From the NCBI GenBank assembly GCA_947497145.1, contig CANMFQ010000015.1, positions 36,469 to 100,468 on the forward strand: a stretch of DNA of 64,000 nt. The letters run 5' to 3'. The DNA comes from an uncultured Flavobacteriaceae bacterium. Its GTDB lineage: Bacteria; Bacteroidota; Bacteroidia; Flavobacteriales; Flavobacteriaceae. A model generated the notes under the pieces. It was not told the origin of the DNA. It saw only the letters and a list, made by a program, of their open reading frames with translations, and did not search any database. This document shows positions 45,957 through 55,196 of this stretch, in pieces (position 1 is the stretch's first letter; every line of letters begins with the position of its first letter). Both the position numbers and the translations under genes were made by a program.

Positions 45957-47237
45957 TTATTTTTCAAACGCCTTTAAGGTTTTGGTAATTATCGCTACAC
46001 AGTCTAACAATTGCTCCTTGTTCATTACCAATGGCGGTGCAAAACGAATAATATTACCATGGGTAGGTTTTGCTAAAAGGCCATTTTCTTTTAGTGCCAT
46101 ACAAATATCCCATGCCGTAGAACTCTCTTCGGTATCATTTATTAATATCGCATTGAGCAAGCCTTTGCCTCTTACCGCATTGACTATATTTGAATTTGCA
46201 ATAAATGTATTCAATTCAGCTCTAAACAGTTCACCCAATTCAAAAGCATTTTGGGCAAGTTCTTCATCTTTAACAACATCTAAGGCTGCCATACCCACTA
46301 CGGCTGCAATAGGGTTGCCTCCAAAAGTACTCCCATGATTACCTGGTTGAATAACCCCCATAATAGCATCATTTGCCAAAACTGCCGAAACAGGATAAGC
46401 ACCACCAGATAAGGCTTTACCAAGAATTAAAATATCTGGTTTTACCTCAGGTGTACCACTACAGTGTTTATCAGCACATGAGCAATTACCACATGTAGCC
46501 AATAGCCTACCTGTTCTTGCAATACCTGTTTGCACCTCATCTGCTATAAAAAGAACATTGTGTTTTTCACACAGCTCCTTAGCTGCTTTCAAATAGCCTT
46601 CAGAAGGCACATATACACCGGCTTCACCTTGAATAGGTTCTACTAAAAAGCCTGCAATATTCGCATTGTTTTCTATAGCTTCACGTAAAGCTTCAATATT
46701 ATCGTATTCAATTTTTATAAATCCATCAGTATAAGGACCAAAATTCGTTCGAGCAACAGGGTCATTAGAAAATGAAATAATAGTCGTTGTTCGCCCGTGA
46801 AAGTTATTCTCACAAACAATAATTTGCGCCTTATTTTCGGGTATTCCCTTTTTCTCATACGCCCATTTTCTACAAAGTTTCAAAGCAGTTTCAACAGCTT
46901 CGGCACCCGTATTCATAGGTAAAAGCTTATCAAACTTAAAAGTCTCTGTGGCGTATTTTTCAAATTTACCAAGTACATCATTATAAAATGCTCTTGATGT
47001 AAGCGTTAATGTTTGCGCTTGATTTACCATGGCACCAACAATTTTTGGATGGCAGTGTCCTTGATTTACTGCTGAGTATGCAGACAAAAAATCATAATAC
47101 TTTTTACCCTCAACATCCCAAACAAAAACACCTTCTCCCCTACTCAATACTGCAGGTAGTGGATGGTAATTGTGTGCACCATACTTGTCTTCTAATGCTA
47201 TTGCATCTTCAGAAGTGATTTTTTCTAAAACTGACAT
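45957..47237 (-). CDS. rocD: Ornithine aminotransferase
   Basis: 426 residues, class III PLP aminotransferase that converts ornithine and 2-oxoglutarate to glutamate-5-semialdehyde and glutamate. PLP lysine K274 in LILGKALSGG, ADEVQTGIARTGR (232-244), GHCHPKI (60-66), HGRTTTIISFS (148-158). Unusual: between the ARTGR segment and the KPDILILGK strand sits a cysteine-rich insert, C249-GNC-SC-ADKHC259, four Cys plus His in eleven residues, not present in the common bacterial or mammalian enzyme. A possible metal site, function unknown. A TATTTTTG -7 box on the minus strand is at 47346-47353, far upstream. Confidence 0.93.
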   Translation of the reverse strand: MSVLEKITSEDAIALEDKYGAHNYHPLPAVLSRGEGVFVWDVEGKKYYDFLSAYSAVNQGHCHPKIVGAMVNQAQTLTLTSRAFYNDVLGKFEKYATETFKFDKLLPMNTGAEAVETALKLCRKWAYEKKGIPENKAQIIVCENNFHGRTTTIISFSNDPVARTNFGPYTDGFIKIEYDNIEALREAIENNANIAGFLVEPIQGEAGVYVPSEGYLKAAKELCEKHNVLFIADEVQTGIARTGRLLATCGNCSCADKHCSGTPEVKPDILILGKALSGGAYPVSAVLANDAIMGVIQPGNHGSTFGGNPIAAVVGMAALDVVKDEELAQNAFELGELFRAELNTFIANSNIVNAVRGKGLLNAILINDTEESSTAWDICMALKENGLLAKPTHGNIIRFAPPLVMNKEQLLDCVAIITKTLKAFEK

Positions 47238-47491
47238 AAAAAATTACTTTAAATAAAAACTTCAGTAATTCCTTCTATACCTTTTTCCTTTCGAAGATTC
47301 GAAAATTCAGCGTGGGAGAGAAATCATCCCTAATAATAAGTGCTGCAAAAATATAAAAAAAATCCTATGTTTTTTACTCCAATAATTCACAAAAGTCATG
47401 AACCGAGTATCAACAAATAAAAAACAGCATGTGACTTATCTCATTTTTAAGGGTCTAACTAAATAGATACACTAACCTTAAAATTTTTATA

Positions 47492-48670
47492 ATGAAATAT
47501 TTAATACGCTTTTTTGATAATTTTTCAGATTCTCTAGGAGAATATTTACCAATCAATACCATTATGGCTATTGTTATTCTAGTTATAGGATGGATTATTG
47601 CTGGCTTTGTAAAACGCATGATTGTAAAACTCATGAATCGTACAGGTATTGATGAAAAACTTAGCTCAAATAAAATGCCGCTATCAAGGTTTGTCGCTAA
47701 ACTGGTTTATTTTCTAATAATGATATTTGTGTTTATGCTAGCCTTATCAAAATTAGGCATGACAAGCGTATTAGACCCCGTTAAAAACCTTTTAGATAGC
47801 TTTTTAACCTATATTCCTAATATTGTTGGCGCTGGTTTAGTTGGCTACATTGGCTATATGCTAGCAACTATTATTTCTGAATTTGTAGGCCTTTCAGGTG
47901 ACACTATTCAAAGTTACATACCCAAACTTAAACTGCCTGAAAACATTGACCTTGTTGCTATACTAAAAAAGATTGTCTTTATATTTATTTTCATTCCATT
48001 ACTTATTACGGCTTTAAATATCTTGAATATGGATGCAATTTCTGTTCCTGCAACCCATATGCTTGAGCAATTTTTTGAAGCTATCCCCAGAATTTTAGTA
48101 GCAGTAATTATCTTAATATTCTTTGTTGTTGGAGGTAGGTTTGTTGCCGGTTTGGTAACCGACCTATTAGAAAGTTTTAAAATTGATAACTTTTTAGAGC
48201 GCATCAACTTAAAGGGAATTTCTTCTAAAACGAATCTTCCAAAAATGATTGGGAATATTACCTTCTTTTTCATCGTTTTATTCGGACTGATAACTGCCAT
48301 TGAAAAATTACAATTCACAAAACTTACCGAAATTTTAAATACCATTGTAAGCGTATCAGGAAACATCCTTTTTGGTTTGGTAATCCTTATTATTGGAAAT
48401 TGGATTTCAAGACTTGCTCACGACAGTATTGCAAAAAACAAAAGCAATCAATTTGTTGCCTCTATTATTAGAATATGTGTACTCGCTATATTTTTAGCCA
48501 TGGGTCTTAAAACTATGGGTATTGCCGATGAGATTATAAACATGGCATTTGGCATAACCCTAGGCACTGTTGCTGTTACTATTGCACTTTCATTTGGCTT
48601 AGGTGGCAGAGCTGCTGCGGGCAAACAAATGGAACGTATTTTAGATCGGTTTAATGAAGATAAAAAATAA
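47492..48670 (+). CDS. Mechanosensitive-channel-like membrane protein (TM-helix repeat type)
   Basis: 392 residues. Repeated hydrophobic units, each a helix followed by a short polar loop, resemble the conserved TM-helix repeats (CmpX-like) found in MscS-superfamily relatives: IMAIVILVIGWIIAGFVKRM, VGAGLVGYIGYMLATIISEF, LFGLVILIIGNWISRLAHDS. It ends in ALSFGLGGRAAAGKQMERIL, similar to the pore segment GxGGRxxA of the MscS family, but the cytoplasmic beta-domain is missing. Inner membrane. A channel role is inferred. Confidence 0.78.
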   Translation: MKYLIRFFDNFSDSLGEYLPINTIMAIVILVIGWIIAGFVKRMIVKLMNRTGIDEKLSSNKMPLSRFVAKLVYFLIMIFVFMLALSKLGMTSVLDPVKNLLDSFLTYIPNIVGAGLVGYIGYMLATIISEFVGLSGDTIQSYIPKLKLPENIDLVAILKKIVFIFIFIPLLITALNILNMDAISVPATHMLEQFFEAIPRILVAVIILIFFVVGGRFVAGLVTDLLESFKIDNFLERINLKGISSKTNLPKMIGNITFFFIVLFGLITAIEKLQFTKLTEILNTIVSVSGNILFGLVILIIGNWISRLAHDSIAKNKSNQFVASIIRICVLAIFLAMGLKTMGIADEIINMAFGITLGTVAVTIALSFGLGGRAAAGKQMERILDRFNEDKK

Positions 48671-48755
48671 GCTATACTCCAGCCGTTTTATGATTCTCAA
48701 GTTTTAAATCGGCATAGGTTTAACAATAGGATAGCTTTGTATTTGTTGTATCGCG

Positions 48756-48790
48756 AAAAGGAGTCTTTTAATTAGAAAGGCTCCTTTTTT
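48756..48790 (+). terminator. Intrinsic terminator of the channel-like gene
   Basis: 13-bp stem (48756-48768 and 48776-48788, core AAAAGGAG/CTCCTTTT, one G-U pair) with a 7-nt loop and a T-run. Confidence 0.8.
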
Positions 48791-48854
48791 AATGCATTGT
48801 AATGGACAGAAGGGAGACTATTGACTAGAGCGGAGAGAAAAGAACAGAGTGTAC

Positions 48855-49020
48855 GTCCCTGATATAGGTTGACCACTTTAATCAAAGTGTAACCCCATGA
48901 AAGCAAATTTAAAAAAGTGAGTATTGAACTTGGAAATCAATACCAATGAGAAACAAGCCAAATAATACTATTTTTAACAATGAAATTAACACCTAAAAAC
49001 GGTCAACTATAATCAGGGAC
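48855..49020. mobile_element. MITE-like element with imperfect 20-bp terminal inverted repeats
   Basis: The left end is GTCCCTGATATAGGTTGACC (48855-48874). The right end is GGTCAACTATAATCAGGGAC (49001-49020), whose reverse complement differs only by one inserted and one deleted base. Between them are 126 AT-rich bases with no frame and an internal hairpin CACTTTAATCAAAGTG next to the left end. No clear target duplication is visible. It looks like a non-autonomous insertion or the remnant of an IS; the family is not assigned. Confidence 0.5.
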
Positions 49021-49039
49021 ATTCATATGAGTATTGAGA

Positions 49040-49113
49040 CAAGAATCAAGAAACAGGACTATTGCGCTCCATGAAAAAAGAAAAGTTTCTTTAGTCTTGT
49101 TTCTTGACTCTTG
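49040..49113. repeat. Long imperfect inverted repeat of CAAGA units
   Basis: Arms 49040-49059 and 49094-49113 agree at 18 of 20 positions (CAAG-A/G-TCAAGAAACA-A/G-GAC), with a 34-base loop. The arms consist of short CAAGA/TCTTG units, so low-complexity origin is possible. Confidence 0.55.
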
Positions 49114-49234
49114 CAGCGCAGCGGTCTGCCATATTTATGGGCTACACAAGCCTCATAATCATATTTTCACACCTTATTGGGGTTAAAATAGTGTTATTCC
49201 TTTTAAAGTTACCCGAATAAATACAATCAATTCC

Positions 49235-49242
49235 TATTTTTG
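49235..49242 (+). promoter_or_regulatory. -7 box immediately before rlmD
   Basis: TATTTTTG matches TAnnTTTG and ends 4 bases before the rlmD ATG at 49247, predicting a leaderless message. Confidence 0.45.
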
Positions 49243-49246
49243 CTGC

Positions 49247-50656
49247 ATGCGGAAAAAAAGTAGACGACAGGTTTTTGAAAACATTGAGGTAATTGATGCA
49301 GGTGCCAAAGGTAAAACCGTAGGAAAAGCCCCAGACGGAAGAGTAATCTTTATGACCAATACCGTGCCTGGTGATATTGTTGATATTCAAACTACAAAAA
49401 AGCGAAAAAGCTATTTTGAAGGCTCAGCAATACATTTTCATTCACTTTCTGACAAAAGAGTTGCCCCCCAGTGCAAGCATTTTGGAACATGTGGCGGTTG
49501 TAAATGGCAACACATGGGCTACGAACATCAATTGTTTTATAAACAAAAAGAGGTTGAGAATAATCTCAAACGAATAGGGCATATTGAATTGCCTGAGGTG
49601 CATCCTATTTTGGGTTCTGAAAAGCAATATTTCTATCGTAACAAAATGGAATTTTCTTTTTCAGATAGCCGATGGCTCACCCTAGACGAAATTCAATCAG
49701 ATGTTCAAATAGAAGATAAAAATGCGCTAGGTTTTCATATCCCTGGTATGTGGGATAAAATTTTAGATATTGAAAAATGTCACCTGCAAGCAGACCCTTC
49801 AAATGCTATTCGGCTAGAAACAAAACGTTTTGCGACAGCAAATGACCTGTCTTTTTTCAACCCTCGAAATCAACATGGAATGCTTCGCACCTTGATGATA
49901 AGAACTTCATCAATAGGAGAAATTATGGTTTTGGTTCAATTTTTTGAAGATGATAAACACAAGCGTGATTTATTGATGAACCATTTAGCAGCAACCTTCC
50001 CTAAAATCACCTCCTTACTATATGTAATTAACAGCAAACAAAACGATACTATTTATGACCAAGAGATTATTTGTCATGGTGGTAGAGACCACATTTTTGA
50101 AGAAATGGAAGGTTTGCAATTTAAAATAAATGCCAAATCATTTTACCAAACCAACTCAGAGCAAGCCTATGAATTGTATAAAATCACCCGTGATTTTGCC
50201 GGTTTAACAGGAGAAGAACTCGTATATGACCTTTACACAGGTACCGGAACTATCGCGCAATTTGTGGCTAAAAAGGCAAAAAAAGTAGTCGGTATTGAAT
50301 CGGTTCCTGAAGCAATTAATGATGCCAAAGCAAATGCAAAAAATAACAACATAGAAAATGTTGATTTCTTTGTGGGCGATATGAAAAACGTTTTTAATGA
50401 AGCCTTTATAGCCGCCAATGGTATACCCGATATAATTATAACAGACCCGCCAAGAGATGGTATGCATGCAGCTGTAGTACAACAAATATTAGACATAGCG
50501 CCTCAAAAGGTGGTATATGTAAGTTGTAACAGTGCTACCCAAGCTAGGGATTTAGCACTAATGAAAGAAAGTTACAAAGTAACCAAAGTACAACCTGTAG
50601 ATATGTTTCCGCAAACGTACCATGTAGAAAATATCGTACTTTTAGAAAAGTTATAA
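49247..50656 (+). CDS. rlmD: 23S rRNA (uracil-C5)-methyltransferase, RlmD-type
   Basis: 469 residues. N-terminal TRAM domain (about 10-65), then the Fe-S cysteines C76, C82 and C85 in CKHFGTCGGCKWQH with a fourth Cys near 171 (IEKCHLQ), and a Rossmann methyltransferase domain: DLYTGTGTIAQF, TDPPRDGM, and the catalytic Cys in VSCNSATQARDL. Family members methylate U1939, U747 or tRNA U54; RlmD is the best general call. Leads an operon with DUF6452 (4 bases) and DUF6048 genes. Confidence 0.9.
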   Translation: MRKKSRRQVFENIEVIDAGAKGKTVGKAPDGRVIFMTNTVPGDIVDIQTTKKRKSYFEGSAIHFHSLSDKRVAPQCKHFGTCGGCKWQHMGYEHQLFYKQKEVENNLKRIGHIELPEVHPILGSEKQYFYRNKMEFSFSDSRWLTLDEIQSDVQIEDKNALGFHIPGMWDKILDIEKCHLQADPSNAIRLETKRFATANDLSFFNPRNQHGMLRTLMIRTSSIGEIMVLVQFFEDDKHKRDLLMNHLAATFPKITSLLYVINSKQNDTIYDQEIICHGGRDHIFEEMEGLQFKINAKSFYQTNSEQAYELYKITRDFAGLTGEELVYDLYTGTGTIAQFVAKKAKKVVGIESVPEAINDAKANAKNNNIENVDFFVGDMKNVFNEAFIAANGIPDIIITDPPRDGMHAAVVQQILDIAPQKVVYVSCNSATQARDLALMKESYKVTKVQPVDMFPQTYHVENIVLLEKL

Positions 50657-50660
50657 GCCC

Positions 50661-51176
50661 ATGAATTCACTTAAAATAGCTTTCTTAATTTTTCTAGGGA
50701 TACTATCTTTTTCATCATGTGAAAAAGATGACATCTGTGTTGATGCAGATACCCCTTTGCTAATAATTCGTTTTTACGATGCAGAAAACCCTACCGAGTT
50801 TAAAACAGTACCTAGCCTACGTGTTGTAGGAGTAGGTAATGGTTCGCCAGTAGACACTTTTGATGACCGACTTAGCACCCTCGATTCAATAAGTGTTCCC
50901 TTAAAATCTTCTGATACAACAACAACGTTTCTATTTACTAAAGACTCTGCTGATGACGATGATGGTGCTGAAACGGGCAATAGCGACTCTTTAATGCTTA
51001 CCTATACTACGGAAGAAAAATTTATATCAAGAGCTTGTGGTTATGTTGTAAACTACAACGATTTAAATATTGATTTCACTGCTTCTGATGAAAACTGGAT
51101 ACAGCGTATTGAAATTGTAAATACTACTATAAAAACTGAAGAAACTATTACCGCCCATGTTAAAATATTTCATTAG
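50661..51176 (+). CDS. DUF6452 family lipoprotein
   Basis: 171 residues with a lipoprotein signal (MNSLKIAFLIFLGILSFSSC). The mature part begins EKDDICVDADTPLLIIRFYD and includes SLRVVGVGNG and ISRACGYVVNYNDLNI, matching the DUF6452 family of Flavobacteriaceae. A very acidic patch (DDDDGAETGN) is near 97-106. It overlaps the next gene by 20 bases, so the two are translated together. Role unknown. Confidence 0.82.
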   Translation: MNSLKIAFLIFLGILSFSSCEKDDICVDADTPLLIIRFYDAENPTEFKTVPSLRVVGVGNGSPVDTFDDRLSTLDSISVPLKSSDTTTTFLFTKDSADDDDGAETGNSDSLMLTYTTEEKFISRACGYVVNYNDLNIDFTASDENWIQRIEIVNTTIKTEETITAHVKIFH

Positions 51177-51936
51177 CATCTGTTTATTAATGTGCTGCTT
51201 TTTGGGGTGGACACAAAGTAAACCTATAGATACAAAACCCAAAGATACTGTGGTTCACAAACAACCCTATGGACTTCGTGTTGGAGTTGATTTAAGTAGG
51301 CTAGCACTTTCTTATTTTCAAGATGAATATACTGGGCTTGAATTGGTTGGAGATTATCGATTAAGTCATAAATATTATTTGGCAGCCGAGTTAGGTAATG
51401 AAAACAAAACAAGGCAAGAAGACCTGTACAATTTCACCACCGATGGTAGCTATTTAAAACTGGGTATCGATTATAATACGTATGGCAATTGGTACGGTGA
51501 ACAAAATTTGATTTACGTAGGAGGCAGGTTTGCTTTTAGTACATTTAATCAAACTTTAAATAATTATAAGATATACGACTCTAACCGCTACTGGAATGCG
51601 AGTACTTTCCCTGATGGGGCAAATGGCGCACAAAAATTTAGTGGTCTTAACGCTACATGGCTTGAGTTTGTTTTAGGTATGAAAACAGAACTGTTTGCTA
51701 ATATCTATTTGGGAGGAAGTGTACGCATGGGCTTTTTGGTCACCAATAAAGAACCCGAGAATAACGCCTTTAAAAATTTATTCATCCCAGGCTTCAACAA
51801 AGTCACTGATGGCAGCAAATTTGGTATTGGCTACAACTTTTCAATTTCCTATTTAATTCCTTTTTACAAAAAGGCGAATAAGCCCAAAGTAATTGAGAAA
51901 AAAAATCCTAAAAAAGAAGCTGTAGAGGAACAGTAA
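51157..51936 (+). CDS. DUF6048 family outer-membrane-like protein
   Basis: 259 residues. Signal peptide MLKYFISICLLMCCFLGWTQ, then beta-strands of the barrel type (YGLRVGVDLSRLALSYF, LELVGDYRLSHKYYLAAELG, YGEQNLIYVGGRFAF). The lysine- and glutamate-rich tail after the last strand is unusual for a barrel end. The rlmD-DUF6452-DUF6048 order points to an envelope pair. Function unknown. Confidence 0.82.
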   Translation: MLKYFISICLLMCCFLGWTQSKPIDTKPKDTVVHKQPYGLRVGVDLSRLALSYFQDEYTGLELVGDYRLSHKYYLAAELGNENKTRQEDLYNFTTDGSYLKLGIDYNTYGNWYGEQNLIYVGGRFAFSTFNQTLNNYKIYDSNRYWNASTFPDGANGAQKFSGLNATWLEFVLGMKTELFANIYLGGSVRMGFLVTNKEPENNAFKNLFIPGFNKVTDGSKFGIGYNFSISYLIPFYKKANKPKVIEKKNPKKEAVEEQ

Positions 51937-51941
51937 CTTAT

Positions 51942-53132
51942 TTAGTCTTCCGTTTTATTTTGGAATTTTGTTCGTTTACTACCTGCATACATTACGTATT
52001 TCACCAATTTAGATTCTAACTGGCTATTAAACACCTTTATTTTACGAGACGGGCGCAAACCTACATATTTTAAAGCTTCAAGATTTGACGTAATAAACCA
52101 TGCATCTGTACCTGGATACTGACGTTTTAGCGTATTTCCAATATCCCCATAAAATGCTTCGATATCAAAATCAGAATCCAAATCAGAACGGTCTAAACGC
52201 TCACCATAAGGCGGGTTAAAAACCATATGTAAGTGCTTTTCTGTGAATTTTTCTGTATCAAAAAAGTTCTTGCGTTCTACAGTTATATATTCCGCCAGAT
52301 TGGCGCTTTCAATATTATCATTAGCTTTTCTAATCGCTGAAGGTGCCTTATCATAACCTACAATTTTATGATAAAACTCACGGGTTTTATTCAGCGCACT
52401 ATCCACTATTTTTTCAAATAGTTCTTCATCAAAATCATCCCACTTTTCAAAAGCAAATTCTTTTCTATTAATGTTTGCAGGTATATTACACGCTATCATC
52501 CCTGCCTCTATCAACATAGTACCACTACCACACATGGGGTCTAAAAAATCGCATTGACCATCCCATCCACTCAACAAAAGTAATCCGGCTGCCAATACTT
52601 CATTAATAGGTGCAATATTAGTAGCCACTCGATACCCACGCTGGTGCAATGACCTACCCGAGCTATCTAAAGAAATATTGCATTGATCTTTTTGAATGTG
52701 AATATTGATGCGAATATCGGGGTGTTTTACATCAACACTAGGTCGCGCTCCTTCGGTATCTCGAAATTTATCTACAATAGCATCTTTAGCTTTTTGAGAT
52801 ACGTACAACGAGTGGGTGAAATTATCAGACTTTACAGTGGTATCGATAGCAAAGGTTTTTGAAACAGACAAAAATGCTGTCCAATCCATAGCATATATCT
52901 TTTTATACAGCTCCCTTTCATCACGAACCGAAAAAGAATGTATGGGCTTTAAAACTTTAATAGCAGTGCGTAAGCACAAATTTGCCTTATACATAAAACC
53001 CGTATCCCCTTCAAAAGAAACACTCCTAACCCCCTCTACTACATTACCTCCACCAAGATTACGAATCTCCTTTGCTAATATTTCTTCAAAACCAAACAAG
53101 GTTTTGGCAACCATTTTAAAATTATTGTTCAT
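51942..53132 (-). CDS. rlmL: THUMP domain 23S rRNA (guanine-N2)-methyltransferase, RlmL-type
   Basis: 396 residues. N-terminal ferredoxin-like and THUMP region (about 40-160), then a methyltransferase domain with LDPMCGSGTMLIEAGMIA (SAM site) and the catalytic NPPYGERL. Corresponds to the N-terminal half of E. coli RlmKL, which makes m2G2445 in 23S rRNA; the RlmK half is absent. The reverse-strand box TATTTTTG at 53153-53160 gives a 20-base leader. Confidence 0.9.
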   Translation of the reverse strand: MNNNFKMVAKTLFGFEEILAKEIRNLGGGNVVEGVRSVSFEGDTGFMYKANLCLRTAIKVLKPIHSFSVRDERELYKKIYAMDWTAFLSVSKTFAIDTTVKSDNFTHSLYVSQKAKDAIVDKFRDTEGARPSVDVKHPDIRINIHIQKDQCNISLDSSGRSLHQRGYRVATNIAPINEVLAAGLLLLSGWDGQCDFLDPMCGSGTMLIEAGMIACNIPANINRKEFAFEKWDDFDEELFEKIVDSALNKTREFYHKIVGYDKAPSAIRKANDNIESANLAEYITVERKNFFDTEKFTEKHLHMVFNPPYGERLDRSDLDSDFDIEAFYGDIGNTLKRQYPGTDAWFITSNLEALKYVGLRPSRKIKVFNSQLESKLVKYVMYAGSKRTKFQNKTED

Positions 53133-53152
53133 GCCTTTACTTAAGATTACTG

Positions 53153-53160
53153 CAAAAATA
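53153..53160 (-). promoter_or_regulatory. -7 box of the rlmL gene
   Basis: Reads TATTTTTG on the minus strand, matching TAnnTTTG, 20 bases before the ATG. Confidence 0.5.
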
Positions 53161-53219
53161 CAGTATTTTTATCCCATCAAGTTAGCAATCATACATCTTA
53201 AAATATCGAACACTACTAC

Positions 53220-53891
53220 ATGACCTATCTCCTACCCATTTTGGGAGTTTTACTGAGCTTTGCTTTTGTTTATATTGCCAAGCCAAAAAACAAAGAACAT
53301 TTTAAACTGCTTTTAGCATTTAGTGGTGCTTTTTTGCTGGCTTTAACAGTTTTTGAACTTTTACCTGCTGCCTATGCCGCAGCTGATGCCAAAACAGTGG
53401 GTGTTTTTATTATGTTTGGAATTCTTTTTCAAATCTTCCTCGAATTTTTTTCAAAAGGAGCAGAGCACGGACATGTACATTTAAACAACGAGAAAAGCGC
53501 CTTTCCTTGGCTTTTATTTTTAAGTATCTGCATCCATTCGTTGCTAGAAGGCTTTCCTATAGAAAAGCATGATACTATTATTTACGGTATTCTTATTCAT
53601 AAGATACCCATTGCTATCATATTGAGTATTTTTTTATTAGGATCAAAAATAAAACTATCCAATGCCCTATTTTTTATCATTCTGTTTTCGTTAATGACGC
53701 CTTTAGGAAGTTATATTGCCGCAAATTTTGATTTTGCTATTCAGTATTACGCCCCAATTACGGCACTAGTTATTGGTTTGTTTTTACATATTTCAACGGT
53801 GATTCTCTTTGAAAGCTCAGAAGGGCATAAATTCAACCTGCGGAAACTGCTTGTTATTATTGTTGGTATCACCATTGCATATTTTCTATAA
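53220..53891 (+). CDS. ZIP family metal transporter
   Basis: 223 residues, about seven hydrophobic helices. The ZIP metal-site motifs are present: ICIHSLLEGFP (helix IV, H and E) and LIHKIPIAI (helix V, H). A histidine-containing loop AEHGHVHLN precedes helix IV, as in zinc transporters. Imports Zn or another divalent metal across the inner membrane. The DUF4268 gene begins on the next base after its stop. Confidence 0.9.
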   Translation: MTYLLPILGVLLSFAFVYIAKPKNKEHFKLLLAFSGAFLLALTVFELLPAAYAAADAKTVGVFIMFGILFQIFLEFFSKGAEHGHVHLNNEKSAFPWLLFLSICIHSLLEGFPIEKHDTIIYGILIHKIPIAIILSIFLLGSKIKLSNALFFIILFSLMTPLGSYIAANFDFAIQYYAPITALVIGLFLHISTVILFESSEGHKFNLRKLLVIIVGITIAYFL

Positions 53892-54320
53892 ATGTTTAGT
53901 AGAGCTGAATCAAAACAACTACGCCAAGATTTTTGGATAGCATTTGGAAAATCGTATCCAAGAAAATGGATACTGTACAACACTAAAATTAAGGGGCTTT
54001 CCTTAAAGTTTCATTTCGATTTAAAAAAAGCAATGGTTTCTATTGATATTGACTCCAATGATTTGGCACATAGAATGGCCCTTTGGGAAAAGTTACTCTC
54101 GCTAAAATCTATCCTTATTGAAGACTTCCTATCTGATGCTGAATTTCACGACAGCTTGGTACTAGACAACCAAAAAGAGATTTCAAGAATTTTCGTAAAA
54201 AAAGAAAGGGTCTCAATTCATAACAAAAATACTTGGCAGGAAACGATGGTGTTTTTAAAGGAAAAAATGGATTTTTTTGAACGTTTTTTTGAAACCTACC
54301 AAGATATTCTAAGAGACTAA
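53892..54320 (+). CDS. DUF4268 domain protein
   Basis: 142 residues, cytoplasmic. MFSRAESKQLRQDFWIAFGKSY, KIKGLSLKFHFDLKKAMVSID and FLKEKMDFFERFFETYQDIL match DUF4268. The ATG abuts the stop of the ZIP gene, so co-translation is likely. It overlaps the convergent hemolysin III gene by 4 bases at the 3' end. The family is found alone or with nuclease-type proteins; function unknown. Confidence 0.85.
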   Translation: MFSRAESKQLRQDFWIAFGKSYPRKWILYNTKIKGLSLKFHFDLKKAMVSIDIDSNDLAHRMALWEKLLSLKSILIEDFLSDAEFHDSLVLDNQKEISRIFVKKERVSIHNKNTWQETMVFLKEKMDFFERFFETYQDILRD

Positions 54321-54955
54321 CCCACCATATCACATATCATTAGCCAGTGACTTAGCGCACCTGCTAAAACAAAAATGTGCCATATAAAATGATTGTACGG
54401 TATTTTTTTTATGGCGTAAAAAATGATTCCTAAGGTATAGCATGCCCCACCAATAAACAGCAATCGAATACCGTAAGAAGAAGTGGCCTCAACAAGCGTA
54501 TCAAAATCAAAAATGATTAACCAACCCATACACAAATATAGAAGTAGCGACAAAAATTCAAACCTGCCTGTAAAGAATAATTTCAATACCACGCCAATAG
54601 CCGTAATACCCCAAACTGTATAACATATAAACCACCCTTTATCATGAACTAGATTGATCAGGCACACTGGGGTATAGGTACCCGCAATAAGGAAATAAAT
54701 ATTGATATGATCTACAATACGAAGTTTCTTTTTTATCGTAGCATTAGAAACATGGTGATACAGCGCGGAAACTACAAACATTGATATAAAGGTAATACCA
54801 TAAATAACAATACTTATAGTCGCATAATCAGTCTTGTTTACATTTATATAGCATAAATAAAACAAGCCAAAAACACCAAAAACAGCCCCTATAGCATGAC
54901 TAAGCGCATTTAAAAACTCCTCATTATATTTAGGTCTATTAGCCTCATTTTTCAT
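54317..54955 (-). CDS. Hemolysin III / PAQR family membrane protein
   Basis: 212 residues, seven helices. Motifs: EEFLNALSHAIGAVFG (H), SALYHH, RIVDHINIYFLIAGTYTP and a C-terminal FIWHIFVLAGALSHW. These histidines and the aspartate are the PAQR metal-binding residues, so hydrolase-type activity is possible. The name hemolysin III is historical. The 3' end overlaps the DUF4268 gene by 4 bases. Confidence 0.92.
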   Translation of the reverse strand: MKNEANRPKYNEEFLNALSHAIGAVFGVFGLFYLCYINVNKTDYATISIVIYGITFISMFVVSALYHHVSNATIKKKLRIVDHINIYFLIAGTYTPVCLINLVHDKGWFICYTVWGITAIGVVLKLFFTGRFEFLSLLLYLCMGWLIIFDFDTLVEATSSYGIRLLFIGGACYTLGIIFYAIKKIPYNHFIWHIFVLAGALSHWLMICDMVG

Positions 54956-55196
54956 CGCAGTAAAGATAAGCAGCTTTTTTTGAGATACTGGATGCTAGCT
55001 ATTAGATGAATAATTAAAATATGGATACAAACACCTTATATTAACGTACGACTTTTTTATCTGCATAACAGCATTATTACCAGTCACCTTATACCAGCTG
55101 TATGCATAGAAAAAGGGGGAACTAGATATATACGCTAAGAACGCGTCTTTCCTTTTTCTTATCAAAATAGTGTTTGTCCGCGCACTTATAAAACCC

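Larger units (their letters stand above)
48671..49246. other. Intergenic region with a terminator and inverted-repeat elements
   Basis: 576 bases. It holds the terminator of the preceding gene, a 166-bp element with 20-base inverted ends (48855-49020), and a second long inverted repeat (49040-49113). It has no coding capacity. The most repeat-rich gap in the window. Confidence 0.7.

Noticed and set aside
45880..46338. 152-residue plus-strand open frame at the rocD 3' end
   Set aside because: It runs antisense through the conserved rocD C terminus and through the terminator hairpin; it is a shadow of rocD.
48671..49246. CRISPR array or transposase remnant
   Set aside because: The repeats here are single inverted pairs, not regularly spaced direct repeats, and no frame resembles a transposase.
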